The notes beneath the pieces are model-generated. The model saw nothing but the letters and a program-made list of their open reading frames with translations. It did no database searches and had not been told where the DNA came from. The translations under genes and the position numbers were made by a program. From NCBI RefSeq assembly GCF_014235875.1, contig NZ_JACJUK010000004.1, forward strand, positions 1 through 64,000: a stretch of 64,000 nucleotides of DNA. Direction: 5' to 3'. Source of the DNA: Croceivirga lutea (GTDB taxonomy: Bacteria; Bacteroidota; Bacteroidia; Flavobacteriales; Flavobacteriaceae). The first letter of the stretch is position 1. Each line of letters opens with the position of its first letter. Below, piece by piece: positions 53,928 through 62,670 of this stretch.

Positions 53928-54389
53928 ATGCAACTACGAAAAACTATAGACAAAATACTGGCCAATTTTTTGGTTATTATCATGGCCATTATGGTCATCA
54001 ATGTCCTTTGGCAAGTGGCTAGTAGGTTTATTATTGGTTCACCAAGCTCTTTTACCGATGAACTCGCACGGTACTTAATGATATGGATCGGTATTTTAGG
54101 TGCCGCATACGTTTCTGGTAGAAATATGCACGTGGCTATTGATGTGCTTCCAAGAAGGTTCAATCCTCCTACCCAAAAACGTCTGATGTTGGTGGTTCGT
54201 TTGTTGATTATTCTGTTCTGCTTGGTCGCGATGGTCATTGGCGGTTCCAGATTGGTGTACATTACCTATGTGCTCGGTCAAAATTCCCCTGCCTTGCAAG
54301 TGCCTTTGGCTGTGGTCTACGCCGTCATACCTATTAGTGGTGTATTGATTATTTATTATAAACTGTCCGATATCCTAAAAAAACAATAG
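53928..54389 (+). CDS. dctQ: TRAP transporter small permease subunit
   Basis: The 153-residue protein has four predicted membrane helices and DctQ features: VINVLWQVASRFIIGSPSSFTDELARYLMIWIGILGAAYV and the conserved GRNMHVAIDVL. It forms the membrane complex with DctM, which starts 3 bases later. Confidence 0.93.
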   Translation: MQLRKTIDKILANFLVIIMAIMVINVLWQVASRFIIGSPSSFTDELARYLMIWIGILGAAYVSGRNMHVAIDVLPRRFNPPTQKRLMLVVRLLIILFCLVAMVIGGSRLVYITYVLGQNSPALQVPLAVVYAVIPISGVLIIYYKLSDILKKQ

Positions 54390-54392
54390 ACT

Positions 54393-55688
54393 ATGGAATA
54401 CATTCCTATTCTCGTACTTGTACTCAGTTTTGTTTGTCTATTAGCCATAGGAACTCCTGTTGCGTGGAGTATTGCCATATCCTCTTTACTGACCTTAATG
54501 GTCAGCATCCCAATATTGCCGGCAGCAACGACCGTTTCCCAACGTATTGGAACGGGCCTAGATAGTTTTGCGCTCTTGGCGATACCCTTATTTATTCTGT
54601 CAGGGGAATTGATGAACAAGGGAGGCATAGCGCATCGGCTCATTGCCTTTGCCAAGACTATGGTGGGCGCACTCCCAGGTGGATTGGCATTGATAAATAT
54701 CATATCAGCCATGCTCATGGGGGCCATTGCAGGTTCGGCTATGGCCGCAGCATCTGCAATGGGTAGTATTTTGGGTCCCGAAATGGAAAAAGAAGGCTAT
54801 TCCAAAGAGTTCGGTGCAGCTGTTAACATTACCGCGGCCACAACAGGTTTGGTCATACCACCAAGTAATGTATTAATTGTATATTCTTTGGCCAGCGGTG
54901 GTGCATCTATTGCGGCGTTGTTTTTGGCGGGATATATCCCTGGAATTTTAACAGGTTTGTTCCTAATGATAGTTGCATCGGTCTGGGCAAAAAAGAAGGG
55001 CTATAAAGTAGGAAAACGCAGTACCTTCAAACAGGTGTTCAGAACTTTTATTGATGCTCTGCCAAGTCTTTTTATGTTAGTCGTGGTTATCGGCGGTATT
55101 GTTACGGGAATCTTTACAGCTACCGAAGCATCGGCCATAGCGGTGTTGTACAGTTTTTTATTGGGATTGTTATATAAAGAAATCAGCTTATCTAAAATGC
55201 CACAGATTTTATTGGATTCGTCAGCAACTACGGCCATTGTGATGTTGTTGATTGGAGCCTCTATGAGTATGTCATGGGCATTGAGCTATGAGAACATTCC
55301 ACAAGATATTAGTACCGCATTATTAGCCTTAAGTGATAATCCTATAGTCATTTTGTTGATAATCAATTTACTATTGCTTTTTGTTGGGATTTTTATGGAT
55401 ATGACTCCGGCAGTACTCATATTTACCCCGATTTTTTTACCAGTAGTGACGGCCTTAGGCCTTGACCCAGTTCATTTCGGAATTATAATGGTGTTGAACC
55501 TTTGTATTGGATTGTGCACCCCGCCCGTAGGTTCGGTGCTGTTTGTTGGGGTTGGTATCGCAAAGACATCTATAGAAAAGGTAGTCAAACCTTTGCTACC
55601 GCTTTTTATAGCAATGATTATAGCCTTGTTTTTGGTAACCTATTTTCCTGAGTTAAGTTTGTGGCTACCAAGGCAGTTTGGGCTTTAA
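54393..55688 (+). CDS. dctM: TRAP transporter large permease subunit
   Basis: The 431-residue DctM protein has about 12 membrane helices. Family marks are LFILSGELMNKGGIAHRL, AGSAMAAASAMGSILGPEM, ITAATTGLVIPPSNVLIVYSLASGG, GIFTATEASAIAVLYSFLLGL and NLCIGLCTPPVGSVLFVG. It imports the ligand delivered by DctP with Na+ or H+. Last gene of the operon started at 48045, converging on the oxidoreductase gene with 14 bases between stops. Confidence 0.95.
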   Translation: MEYIPILVLVLSFVCLLAIGTPVAWSIAISSLLTLMVSIPILPAATTVSQRIGTGLDSFALLAIPLFILSGELMNKGGIAHRLIAFAKTMVGALPGGLALINIISAMLMGAIAGSAMAAASAMGSILGPEMEKEGYSKEFGAAVNITAATTGLVIPPSNVLIVYSLASGGASIAALFLAGYIPGILTGLFLMIVASVWAKKKGYKVGKRSTFKQVFRTFIDALPSLFMLVVVIGGIVTGIFTATEASAIAVLYSFLLGLLYKEISLSKMPQILLDSSATTAIVMLLIGASMSMSWALSYENIPQDISTALLALSDNPIVILLIINLLLLFVGIFMDMTPAVLIFTPIFLPVVTALGLDPVHFGIIMVLNLCIGLCTPPVGSVLFVGVGIAKTSIEKVVKPLLPLFIAMIIALFLVTYFPELSLWLPRQFGL

Positions 55689-55702
55689 GAAGAATAGGCT
55701 GA

Positions 55703-56671
55703 TTATCGCCCAGAAAGTTTTTCCATAGCCTTCATTATGGTAAGTCCCTCCTCAGCTGAACAGGGGTTTTCTTCATTTCCTAGGAAATAGGAAACAACGG
55801 CTTCAATCATAGGCTGCTGAATGTGTTTAGGATTTTTGAATTCGAAAACGGTTTCCCTATCTTGGTTGTTTAGGATGACATTATCACCATAAAAAGTAAA
55901 ATAAATGCTTCCTTTGGTACCGTAAATGACACATTCTTCTTTTTTGTAGGTTTCGGAAGCCGTGAAATTCCAAAGGCCTCGAAACTGGATGTCATTTTTG
56001 AAAAGGATGATTCCGTTTACGGTATCCGCCACACCAATTACTTCTCCGGTAGAAAAACCTGATACGTCTTCGAATTCTCCGAAGTAATGGTACATCAAAT
56101 CTATTTGATGCGGGGCCAAATCATAAAAATAGCCCCCGCCCGAAATAGCAGGGTTCAACCGCCAGTTTTCTTCAGAATTGGCTACGATATCAGAATTTTT
56201 AGGCTGTAGAATTTGTATGTCCGCAAAAAGAACCGAGCCAATCGCCTTGTTGTCAAGCAATGCCTTTACCTTTTCAAAGGCAGGCAGCTTTCTGCGGTAA
56301 TGGGCAACGGATAACTTGTTGTCACTATTGTTTACGGCAGTTACTAATTCCCGTGCTTCCTCCGATGTAAGTGCCATAGGTTTTTCTAAATACACGTTTT
56401 TACCCGCCGTAAGGGCATCCATTGTATACTTTAAATGTGTGGATGGCGGGGTGGCCACATAAATCGCATTGATCTCATCATTGTCCAATAACTCGTCTGC
56501 ATTATCTGTCCAAATAGGAACTTGATGCCTTTGCGCAAAATCTTGGGCTTTTTTCCCATTACGTCGCATAACCCCAAGAAGTTCGGAGCCTGCAATTTTT
56601 TGAAACGCAGGACCACTTTTAACTTCGGCAACATCACCACAACCAATAATGCCCCATTTTACTGTTTCCAT
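55703..56671 (-). CDS. Gfo/Idh/MocA family oxidoreductase
   Basis: The 322-residue cytoplasmic protein starts VKWGIIGCGDVAEVKSGPAF and contains AIYVATPPSTHLKYTMDAL, NVYLEKPMALTSEEARELV with the catalytic Lys of EKP, and GGGYFYDLAPHQIDLMYHYFGEF. It is the last gene of the kdgK-aldolase-uxaC unit, 12 bases after uxaC. Its base composition is less AT-rich than its upstream partners. It is the third cytoplasmic or exported family member in the window. Its sugar is unknown. Confidence 0.87.
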   Translation of the reverse strand: METVKWGIIGCGDVAEVKSGPAFQKIAGSELLGVMRRNGKKAQDFAQRHQVPIWTDNADELLDNDEINAIYVATPPSTHLKYTMDALTAGKNVYLEKPMALTSEEARELVTAVNNSDNKLSVAHYRRKLPAFEKVKALLDNKAIGSVLFADIQILQPKNSDIVANSEENWRLNPAISGGGYFYDLAPHQIDLMYHYFGEFEDVSGFSTGEVIGVADTVNGIILFKNDIQFRGLWNFTASETYKKEECVIYGTKGSIYFTFYGDNVILNNQDRETVFEFKNPKHIQQPMIEAVVSYFLGNEENPCSAEEGLTIMKAMEKLSGR

Positions 56672-56683
56672 AAGTTCAATTTT

Positions 56684-58081
56684 TTATAGTCCGAAGTATG
56701 CTTTTGCATTGTAATAACAGATATCACTTACAATTTTACCAAGCCATTTTTCATCAGCTGGTAGTTCTCCATTTTCAACATCTTGGCCTATTAGGTTACA
56801 AAGGATACGTCTAAAGTATTCATGCCTTGGAAAAGATAAGAAACTTCTTGAATCTGTAAGCATACCAACAAAACTACTCAACAAACCCATATTGGACAGG
56901 GTGTTGATTTGTTTTTCCATTCCGTCTTTTTGGTCGAGAAACCACCAAGCAGAACCATATTGCACTTTTCCTTTTACAGTACCATCATTAAAATTTCCAG
57001 CCATTGTTGCAAATACCTCATTATAGGCAGGATTTAAATTGTAAAGAATAGTTTTACTTAATTGATTAGTACTGTCAAGATTATTTAAAAAGCTACTAAG
57101 TGCTTTGGCTTGCGAAAAGTCACCCATAGAATCAAAACCAGTATCTGATCCCAATTTATCTAAAAGCCTCGTATTATTATTTCTAATAGCGCCTAAATGG
57201 AATTGTTGAACCCATCCTTTTGCATGATACCTTCTGCAAAGAAGTAATAAGGTTGTTGATTTAAATGTTTTTACTTCTTCTTTGCTTAGGTTTTTTCTAG
57301 ATTTTATTTTATTAAAAATTACATTGCAATCTCCACTTTTTTTATCAACTTCATATAGCTGTTCCAATCCATGATCGGCAATTCTGCACCCAACATCGTG
57401 AAAATACGTTATTCTATTATCTAAAGCAGAAATTAAATCATCATAAGTTTTAATTTCTATTTGCGATACATTTGAGAGTAAATCCAAATAATCTAGATAA
57501 GTAGAAATATTTTCAACCGCATAAGCCTTATCAGGTCTAAATGTAGGCAAAGTTTTAGGTGCATCATTATTTTCATCTATGATTTTATGGTAAATCAAAG
57601 TGTCTACAGGATCATCTGTGGTACCCAAAAATTCTACTTTGCGTTGAGTTAGTAGCCCTATTGTATGGTAAGGGGTCTCTTGTAGTCTATTAGAACATTC
57701 TCTATATACTTCCTCCGCATTTTCTAGGGTGAGTAAATCATCTATATTAAAATATCTTTTAAGCTCAAGATGTGTCCAATGGTAAAGCGGATTTCTTACT
57801 GTGTAAGGTACTGTTTCTGCCCACTTTAAAAATTTCTCTTTATCAGAGGCATCACCCGTAATATATTTTTCATCCACCCCTTGAGCACGTAATGCACGCC
57901 ATTTATAATGATCACCTTCTAACCAGACTTGAGAAAGGTTTTGAAAAATACGATTTTCAGCAATATCCTTTGGTGGTAGATGATTGTGATAATCTATTAT
58001 TGGTAAATCTCTTACATATTCATGATAGAGTTTTTCGCTAAAAGAATTTTGCAATAAAAAGTTATCATTTATAAAACTCAT
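56684..58081 (-). CDS. uxaC: Glucuronate isomerase
   Basis: From ATG 58081 the protein has 465 residues (an in-frame ATG at 58111 would overlap the aldolase gene by 17 bases). It shows the amidohydrolase-like UxaC fold: LPIIDYHNHLPPKDIAENRIF with the metal His pair, KWAETVPYTVRNPLYHWTHLELKRYF, GTTDDPVDTL and FPRHEYFRRILCNLIGQDVENGELP. It isomerises D-glucuronate to D-fructuronate, and galacturonate to tagaturonate. The next steps are at 48045-50086. Confidence 0.97.
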   Translation of the reverse strand: MSFINDNFLLQNSFSEKLYHEYVRDLPIIDYHNHLPPKDIAENRIFQNLSQVWLEGDHYKWRALRAQGVDEKYITGDASDKEKFLKWAETVPYTVRNPLYHWTHLELKRYFNIDDLLTLENAEEVYRECSNRLQETPYHTIGLLTQRKVEFLGTTDDPVDTLIYHKIIDENNDAPKTLPTFRPDKAYAVENISTYLDYLDLLSNVSQIEIKTYDDLISALDNRITYFHDVGCRIADHGLEQLYEVDKKSGDCNVIFNKIKSRKNLSKEEVKTFKSTTLLLLCRRYHAKGWVQQFHLGAIRNNNTRLLDKLGSDTGFDSMGDFSQAKALSSFLNNLDSTNQLSKTILYNLNPAYNEVFATMAGNFNDGTVKGKVQYGSAWWFLDQKDGMEKQINTLSNMGLLSSFVGMLTDSRSFLSFPRHEYFRRILCNLIGQDVENGELPADEKWLGKIVSDICYYNAKAYFGL

Positions 58082-58094
58082 AAAAAACAGTTTA

Positions 58095-58760
58095 TTAGCG
58101 TAACGATGCAATAAGCTCTAAGGTACCTTTTACCAACTTTTGCAAACTTTCGTAATCTTCATTTTTTAATAGCTCTTTACTAATAAGCTTTGACCCCATA
58201 CCTACACAAGTTACTCCAGCATCAAACCATCCTTTTAGGTTATCGGCATCTGTACTTACACCACCAGTTGGCATTACACTTGTCCATGGTTGTGGGCCTT
58301 TAATTGCTTTTACAAAGCCTGGACCGTATGTAGACCCAGGGAACAGTTTAACCAAATCACAACCTAACTCTTCTGCTGCGTTGATTTCTGTTAAGCTACC
58401 ACAACCCGGTGACCATAGTACTTTTCTACGATTACATACTTTAGCTATGTCTTCTCTCAACGATGGGGTTACAATAAAGTTCGCTCCCATTTGCATAAAT
58501 AAACTTGCTGCAGCAGCGTCTGTTATGGAACCTACACCCATAATCATACCTGGTAATTCTTTAACCGCATATTTATTTAATTCAGAGAATACTTCATAGG
58601 CAAAGTCTCCTCTGGCGGTAAATTCTAGTAAACGAGCGCCACCATCATAACACGCCTTTAAAACCTTTTTGCCCAACTCTACATCGGGGTGGTAAAACAG
58701 GGGCACCATTCCAGTGCCCTGCATTGCTTGTAATACTTCTAATTTTGAATATTGTGCCAT
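58095..58760 (-). CDS. eda: 2-keto-3-deoxy-6-phosphogluconate aldolase
   Basis: The 221-residue protein belongs to the class I KDPG/KHG aldolase family. ARLLEFTARGD contains the catalytic Glu, IVTPSL and WSPGCGSLTEI follow, and CDLVKLFPGSTYGPGFV contains the Schiff-base Lys. MPTGGVSTDADNLKGWFDAG forms the phosphate site. It cleaves KDPG to pyruvate and glyceraldehyde-3-phosphate. It sits 7 bases after kdgK and 13 bases before uxaC. Confidence 0.95.
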   Translation of the reverse strand: MAQYSKLEVLQAMQGTGMVPLFYHPDVELGKKVLKACYDGGARLLEFTARGDFAYEVFSELNKYAVKELPGMIMGVGSITDAAAASLFMQMGANFIVTPSLREDIAKVCNRRKVLWSPGCGSLTEINAAEELGCDLVKLFPGSTYGPGFVKAIKGPQPWTSVMPTGGVSTDADNLKGWFDAGVTCVGMGSKLISKELLKNEDYESLQKLVKGTLELIASLR

Positions 58761-58767
58761 ACTATTT

Positions 58768-59814
58768 TTATCTAGCTACCCTACCGGAAGCATCGCCACT
58801 CATTAATTTTTCTACTTCTTCTACTGTTGCTAAGTTAGCATCACCTTTAATGGTATGTTTTAAACAAGACGCTGCAACCGCAAAATTCAATGCGTTTTGG
58901 TCGTCTTCTGGGTATTTTAACAATCCGTAGATTAAGCCACCCATAAAAGAATCGCCACCACCTACACGGTCAACAATATGTGTAATTTGGTATTCTGGTG
59001 ATTTGTACATAGTCTTACCATCGTATAACACACCAGCCCAAGTATTATGGCTCGCAGAAAGTGAACCTCTTAAGGTTGTAATTACTTTTTTAGCACGAGG
59101 AAAACGCTTCATCATTTGTTGACATACTGATAAAAAGGCTTCTGCCTTTACATGCTCTCCTTGAGTTGTAATATCTAAACCTTCTGGTTTAATACCAAAA
59201 TGCTTTTCAGCATCTTCTTCGTTACCCAAAACAATATCGCAATACGATGTAAGCTCAGACATAATTTCTTCGCGTTTAGCATCATCACAATACTTCCAAA
59301 GTTTAGCTCTATAATTTAAATCTGTAGAAATGGTAACACCCATTTCACTAGCTGCTTTTACCGCTTCTAAACATGCATCTGCTGCACCTTGAGAAATAGC
59401 TGGGGTAATACCAGTCCAATGAAACCATTCAACACCTTCAAAGACCGATTTCCAATCAACCATGCCTTTTTCTATTTCTGCCATGGCAGAATGTGCACGG
59501 TCATATACCACTTTGCTACCTCTAGATACAGCTCCCGTTTCTAAAAAATAGATACCCAAACGGTCACCACCGTAAACAATCTTATCTGTACCCACACCAC
59601 GCTTACGCATTTCCATAAGAGCACATTGACCAATATCATTCTTAGGTAAACGAGTTACAAAATCTACGGGTACACCATAATTAGCTAAAGAAACAGCAAC
59701 ATTAGATTCACCACCGCCATACACTACATCAAAACTGTTGGCCTGTGAAAATCTTAAAAATCCTTGAGGTGCCAAACGAAGCATTATCTCTCCGAAGGTT
59801 ACTACTTTTTTCAT
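58768..59814 (-). CDS. kdgK: 2-keto-3-deoxygluconate kinase (PfkB family)
   Basis: The 348-residue ribokinase-type protein starts VVTFGEIMLRLAPQGFLRFSQ. It has the substrate-binding VVYGGGESNVAVSLANYG and the catalytic GGGDSFMGGLIYGL near the C-terminus. It phosphorylates KDG to KDPG, joining the UxuA and KduD branches. It heads the kdgK-eda-uxaC-oxidoreductase unit, with a 138-base upstream gap that must hold its promoter. Confidence 0.94.
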   Translation of the reverse strand: MKKVVTFGEIMLRLAPQGFLRFSQANSFDVVYGGGESNVAVSLANYGVPVDFVTRLPKNDIGQCALMEMRKRGVGTDKIVYGGDRLGIYFLETGAVSRGSKVVYDRAHSAMAEIEKGMVDWKSVFEGVEWFHWTGITPAISQGAADACLEAVKAASEMGVTISTDLNYRAKLWKYCDDAKREEIMSELTSYCDIVLGNEEDAEKHFGIKPEGLDITTQGEHVKAEAFLSVCQQMMKRFPRAKKVITTLRGSLSASHNTWAGVLYDGKTMYKSPEYQITHIVDRVGGGDSFMGGLIYGLLKYPEDDQNALNFAVAASCLKHTIKGDANLATVEEVEKLMSGDASGRVAR

Positions 59815-59952
59815 TATTTGTTTTTCTAAGTTGTTTATTGAATTATTAATTATTTATAGAAATCTATTTAAGGCGCCAAAGTACTAACCACAAAGCATTC
59901 TCAGGTTCATTATTGGAGTGATATTGTACATTGGTTCTTAAAATAATAAAGA
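59815..59952 (-). promoter_or_regulatory. Upstream region of kdgK with weak -7 candidate
   Basis: This 138-base gap separates the rhamnose-like operon from kdgK. The minus strand has TACTTTGG at 59883-59876, one base off TAnnTTTG, about 62 bases before the kdgK ATG. The position 20 bases upstream does not contain the shared GTACAGGATA element. The kdgK unit is thus probably outside the seven-promoter regulon. Confidence 0.35.
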
Positions 59953-61239
59953 TCACCCTAAAAAAGTCTCTTTTAATTCCTTAATCTGTTGATCATTAAT
60001 TGGTTTTAAATTACCAAGAGAAGCCCCCATTACAAGGGATTTAGCACTAAATTCTGCAACTTCTAAGCGGTCAAATGTTTGTAATAATTCATCTCCGGTA
60101 ATCAAAACACAGTCATTTTTTATAAGTACTGCAGGTTTGGAATCTGTCCAAAGCTTATTTTCTTTATTACTAGTAAAATGGTCACCAAAGGGATATGCTA
60201 ACAAGTCTTGTAAAAAAATCCAACTCTCGGGAATAGTTCTTACATCTAAATGAACATCAGTAATACTAAATGCCATTAAATATGGAGATTGAGTCATAAT
60301 AATTGAATTTACATTCGGATTATTACGATATATTTCTTGATGGATGGCTGTGGCCCTACTTGGATATTTACCTTTTTCTCTTGTTCCGTTTTTTATTTGA
60401 ACTATATCATCAAGTTGGATTTCCCATCTAGAAAAATCTCTTGGAGTAATCAAAAAATCATTTTCTTTCCATCTAACAGAAACTGTTCCATAGGAACTTA
60501 TCATTAACCCTTGTTGGCACGCCCTTTTAACAATGGTGCATATTTTAGCTCTTTTTTCTCTCTCTTCAGAAGTGTACTTAGGATTATTTTTTGTTTCTGT
60601 TAGCTCAGTAATTTGATTATAAAATGCTTGTATTTGTTCGTTTTTGAGGTAGTTCGGCGTTCCTAACATTTGACCATAAAGTAAGGTACTAGCACAAAAT
60701 TCTAAGGTTTCGAATCTTTGATAAGCATCATCAATATTCGAACCGCCTAGAACAATACCGTGATTTTCCATAATTACGGCTTTAAAGCCCTTTTTGAATT
60801 CTTCGGCGATTACACTTCCTAAATCTTGACTTCCCGGCAGCTTATATGCTGCATAACCTATAGGCCCACAAATAGTTTTTGCTTGCGGAATTACATTGGT
60901 ATTTGGAATTTTATGAACAATACTAAAAGATACTAATGCAGGCGGATGCGCATGTATTACTGACTTTATATCTGGCCTAATATCATAGATTGCTTTATGA
61001 AATGGGAACTCTGAAGAAGGTTTATGTTTGCCTACGATAGTTCCATCTAGTTTAACGCAAATAATATCGGAGGCCCTGAGGGTTCCTTTATCAATTGCTG
61101 AGGGTGTTATCCAAATGTTACCATCCTCATCCTTAATAGAAATATTACCGCCAGAGGTAGTCGTCATACCTCTTTTGTAAATTCTATCTATTATGATGAT
61201 AATCTGTTCCCTTGGATGCAAAAGTTCATGAATCCTCAT
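59953..61239 (-). CDS. Fused tandem class II aldolase/adducin protein with degenerate second domain
   Basis: The 428-residue protein contains two class II aldolase domains in one chain, about twice the usual length. Domain 1 (1-200) has GNISIKDEDG, ITPSAIDKG, Glu77 in KPSSEFPFHKAIY, the zinc ligands His96 and His98 in IHAHPP, and His160 in ENHGIVLGG. Domain 2 (225-425) keeps the fold (ITPRDFSRWEIQLDDIV, FDRLEVAEFSAKSLV), but these sites read Ala296, Met315, Gln317 and KNDC. It should therefore be catalytically dead. Family members split fuculose-, rhamnulose- or ribulose-phosphates, or decarboxylate 3-oxo-tetronate phosphates (OtnC). The next genes (FMN lactate-type dehydrogenase, kinase) favour a deoxy-sugar aldolase yielding lactaldehyde, most likely for rhamnose. 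Confidence 0.85.
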   Translation of the reverse strand: MRIHELLHPREQIIIIIDRIYKRGMTTTSGGNISIKDEDGNIWITPSAIDKGTLRASDIICVKLDGTIVGKHKPSSEFPFHKAIYDIRPDIKSVIHAHPPALVSFSIVHKIPNTNVIPQAKTICGPIGYAAYKLPGSQDLGSVIAEEFKKGFKAVIMENHGIVLGGSNIDDAYQRFETLEFCASTLLYGQMLGTPNYLKNEQIQAFYNQITELTETKNNPKYTSEEREKRAKICTIVKRACQQGLMISSYGTVSVRWKENDFLITPRDFSRWEIQLDDIVQIKNGTREKGKYPSRATAIHQEIYRNNPNVNSIIMTQSPYLMAFSITDVHLDVRTIPESWIFLQDLLAYPFGDHFTSNKENKLWTDSKPAVLIKNDCVLITGDELLQTFDRLEVAEFSAKSLVMGASLGNLKPINDQQIKELKETFLG

Positions 61240-61247
61240 TGGTTTTA

Positions 61248-62660
61248 TTATTTATTCTTTTGCAATTGTTTGCTAAAAACTAAAAACAGTATACCACATA
61301 AAATCCAAGCGGGCAGGGTAACAAAAGACAGAAATACATCAAATTGGATAGAAATAAAGTAAAACAGTCCAAAGCTAACTACCCAAGCAAGAAATACGGC
61401 CTTATTAAATTTTATTCCAGCTTTTTCTGCATAGTTTTTTTCAATTCCTGCTTTGGTATGATAAAAGTGTTCAAATACGATAACAGCTCCGAATGGTGCT
61501 AAGATAAATCCATACAATGCCACAAAACCCAATAATTTCATTGCAAATGCCGGAAATAAACCAGCTATTGTAGCTATTGTACCTGCAATAATAGTGACCC
61601 AAAACGTTGAGATCTTAGGTGTAATAGCTTGGAAAGCTAGACCTGCTCTATAAATTGTAGGGTTGGCTGTTGTCCATCCTGCAAGCACAACTGCAATAAT
61701 TCCAAAGACGCCAATAGCATTATGTGCTAATGGTCCGGGCGCAACAGGTGGGGCTTCACCGTTAGAAAGAAAAGCTTGGGCTTCTGGAGATTTAAGATAT
61801 ACAGCGTATAATAAAGCTGCTGCTATCCATGCCATGTAATGCCCCACATACATACCAGCGGCAGTAGTCCATCCTGCACTTGATTTTTTTGCAAATCTAA
61901 AAACAGACAAATCAGACATACCTATATGCATGGCTGCATTGGCAAACCATGACCAAATTACTACGTGCCAAAAAGTAAATTTAATTTGACCGGGAAAAGG
62001 TTCTGAACCTTCTCCCCAAATGTTCCAAAAATCTTTAAAACTACCTACACCTAACTGATTAAGGGCAACAAACCCACACGCCACAAAGGCCAAAACAATC
62101 ACAGGAGACATCCAATTTGCTGCTTTGGAAACCGTATCATAACCTTTTGAAGCAATCAAAGAAATTACGGCACCAATACATATTACAATAATTATCCATG
62201 TAGGTCCATTAGGTAAGGTGTCTGTAAGTTTAGGCATCTCCATATTAAAGGGTATACCAACTGCGGTTGCAGATACAGTAATCATTGCTCCTGCAAGGAA
62301 ACAAAAAAGTATACCATTGGCGAGGTTATAACCAATAACTAAATTTTTACCACAAATTTTTTCTAATTGATAGTAGAGCGTTAACCTATTGTCTACAGCA
62401 ATTTTTGCAGTTAAATAGCGCCAACTTAAAACCGCGAGTAAATTGCCTATTAGAAGACCTATAATTAAATCGAAAGCACTTACACCAGCGGTTAAAAATA
62501 GGGGCCCAATCATAAACTCTGTTCCTGCAGCGTGTTCACCGGCATACATACCTAGAAAACTTTTCCACCCTTTAAGTTTAGAAGTTGGTACGGGTTGTCT
62601 CTCAAATTCGCCTCCGGCAATTTTCTCAATGATTTCTTCTTCAATGTTGTATTGGCTCAT
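61248..62660 (-). CDS. NCS1-type (purine-cytosine permease-like) transporter
   Basis: The 470-residue protein has about 12 membrane helices and NCS1-like segments: SFLGMYAGEHAAGTEFMIGPLFL, VDNRLTLYYQLEKICGKNLVIGYNLANGILF, WANAAMHIGMSDLSVFRF-type WFANAAMHIGMSDLS, and VVLAGWTTANPTIYRAGLAF. Known relatives carry nucleobases, hydantoins or vitamins. The position, 8 bases before the aldolase and 10 after the FMN enzyme, argues for a sugar or sugar-derived substrate such as rhamnose. That would be an unusual cargo for this family. Confidence 0.82.
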   Translation of the reverse strand: MSQYNIEEEIIEKIAGGEFERQPVPTSKLKGWKSFLGMYAGEHAAGTEFMIGPLFLTAGVSAFDLIIGLLIGNLLAVLSWRYLTAKIAVDNRLTLYYQLEKICGKNLVIGYNLANGILFCFLAGAMITVSATAVGIPFNMEMPKLTDTLPNGPTWIIIVICIGAVISLIASKGYDTVSKAANWMSPVIVLAFVACGFVALNQLGVGSFKDFWNIWGEGSEPFPGQIKFTFWHVVIWSWFANAAMHIGMSDLSVFRFAKKSSAGWTTAAGMYVGHYMAWIAAALLYAVYLKSPEAQAFLSNGEAPPVAPGPLAHNAIGVFGIIAVVLAGWTTANPTIYRAGLAFQAITPKISTFWVTIIAGTIATIAGLFPAFAMKLLGFVALYGFILAPFGAVIVFEHFYHTKAGIEKNYAEKAGIKFNKAVFLAWVVSFGLFYFISIQFDVFLSFVTLPAWILCGILFLVFSKQLQKNK

Positions 62661-62670
62661 GTTTGGTTAT

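Noticed and set aside
59953-61239. OtnC, the usual decarboxylase partner of the acid sugar kinase at 29355.
   Set aside because: Same superfamily, but it lies 30 kb away in an operon with a lactate-type dehydrogenase and a probable sugar kinase, and has a fused second domain. A deoxy-sugar aldolase fits better, though OtnC-like activity is not excluded.
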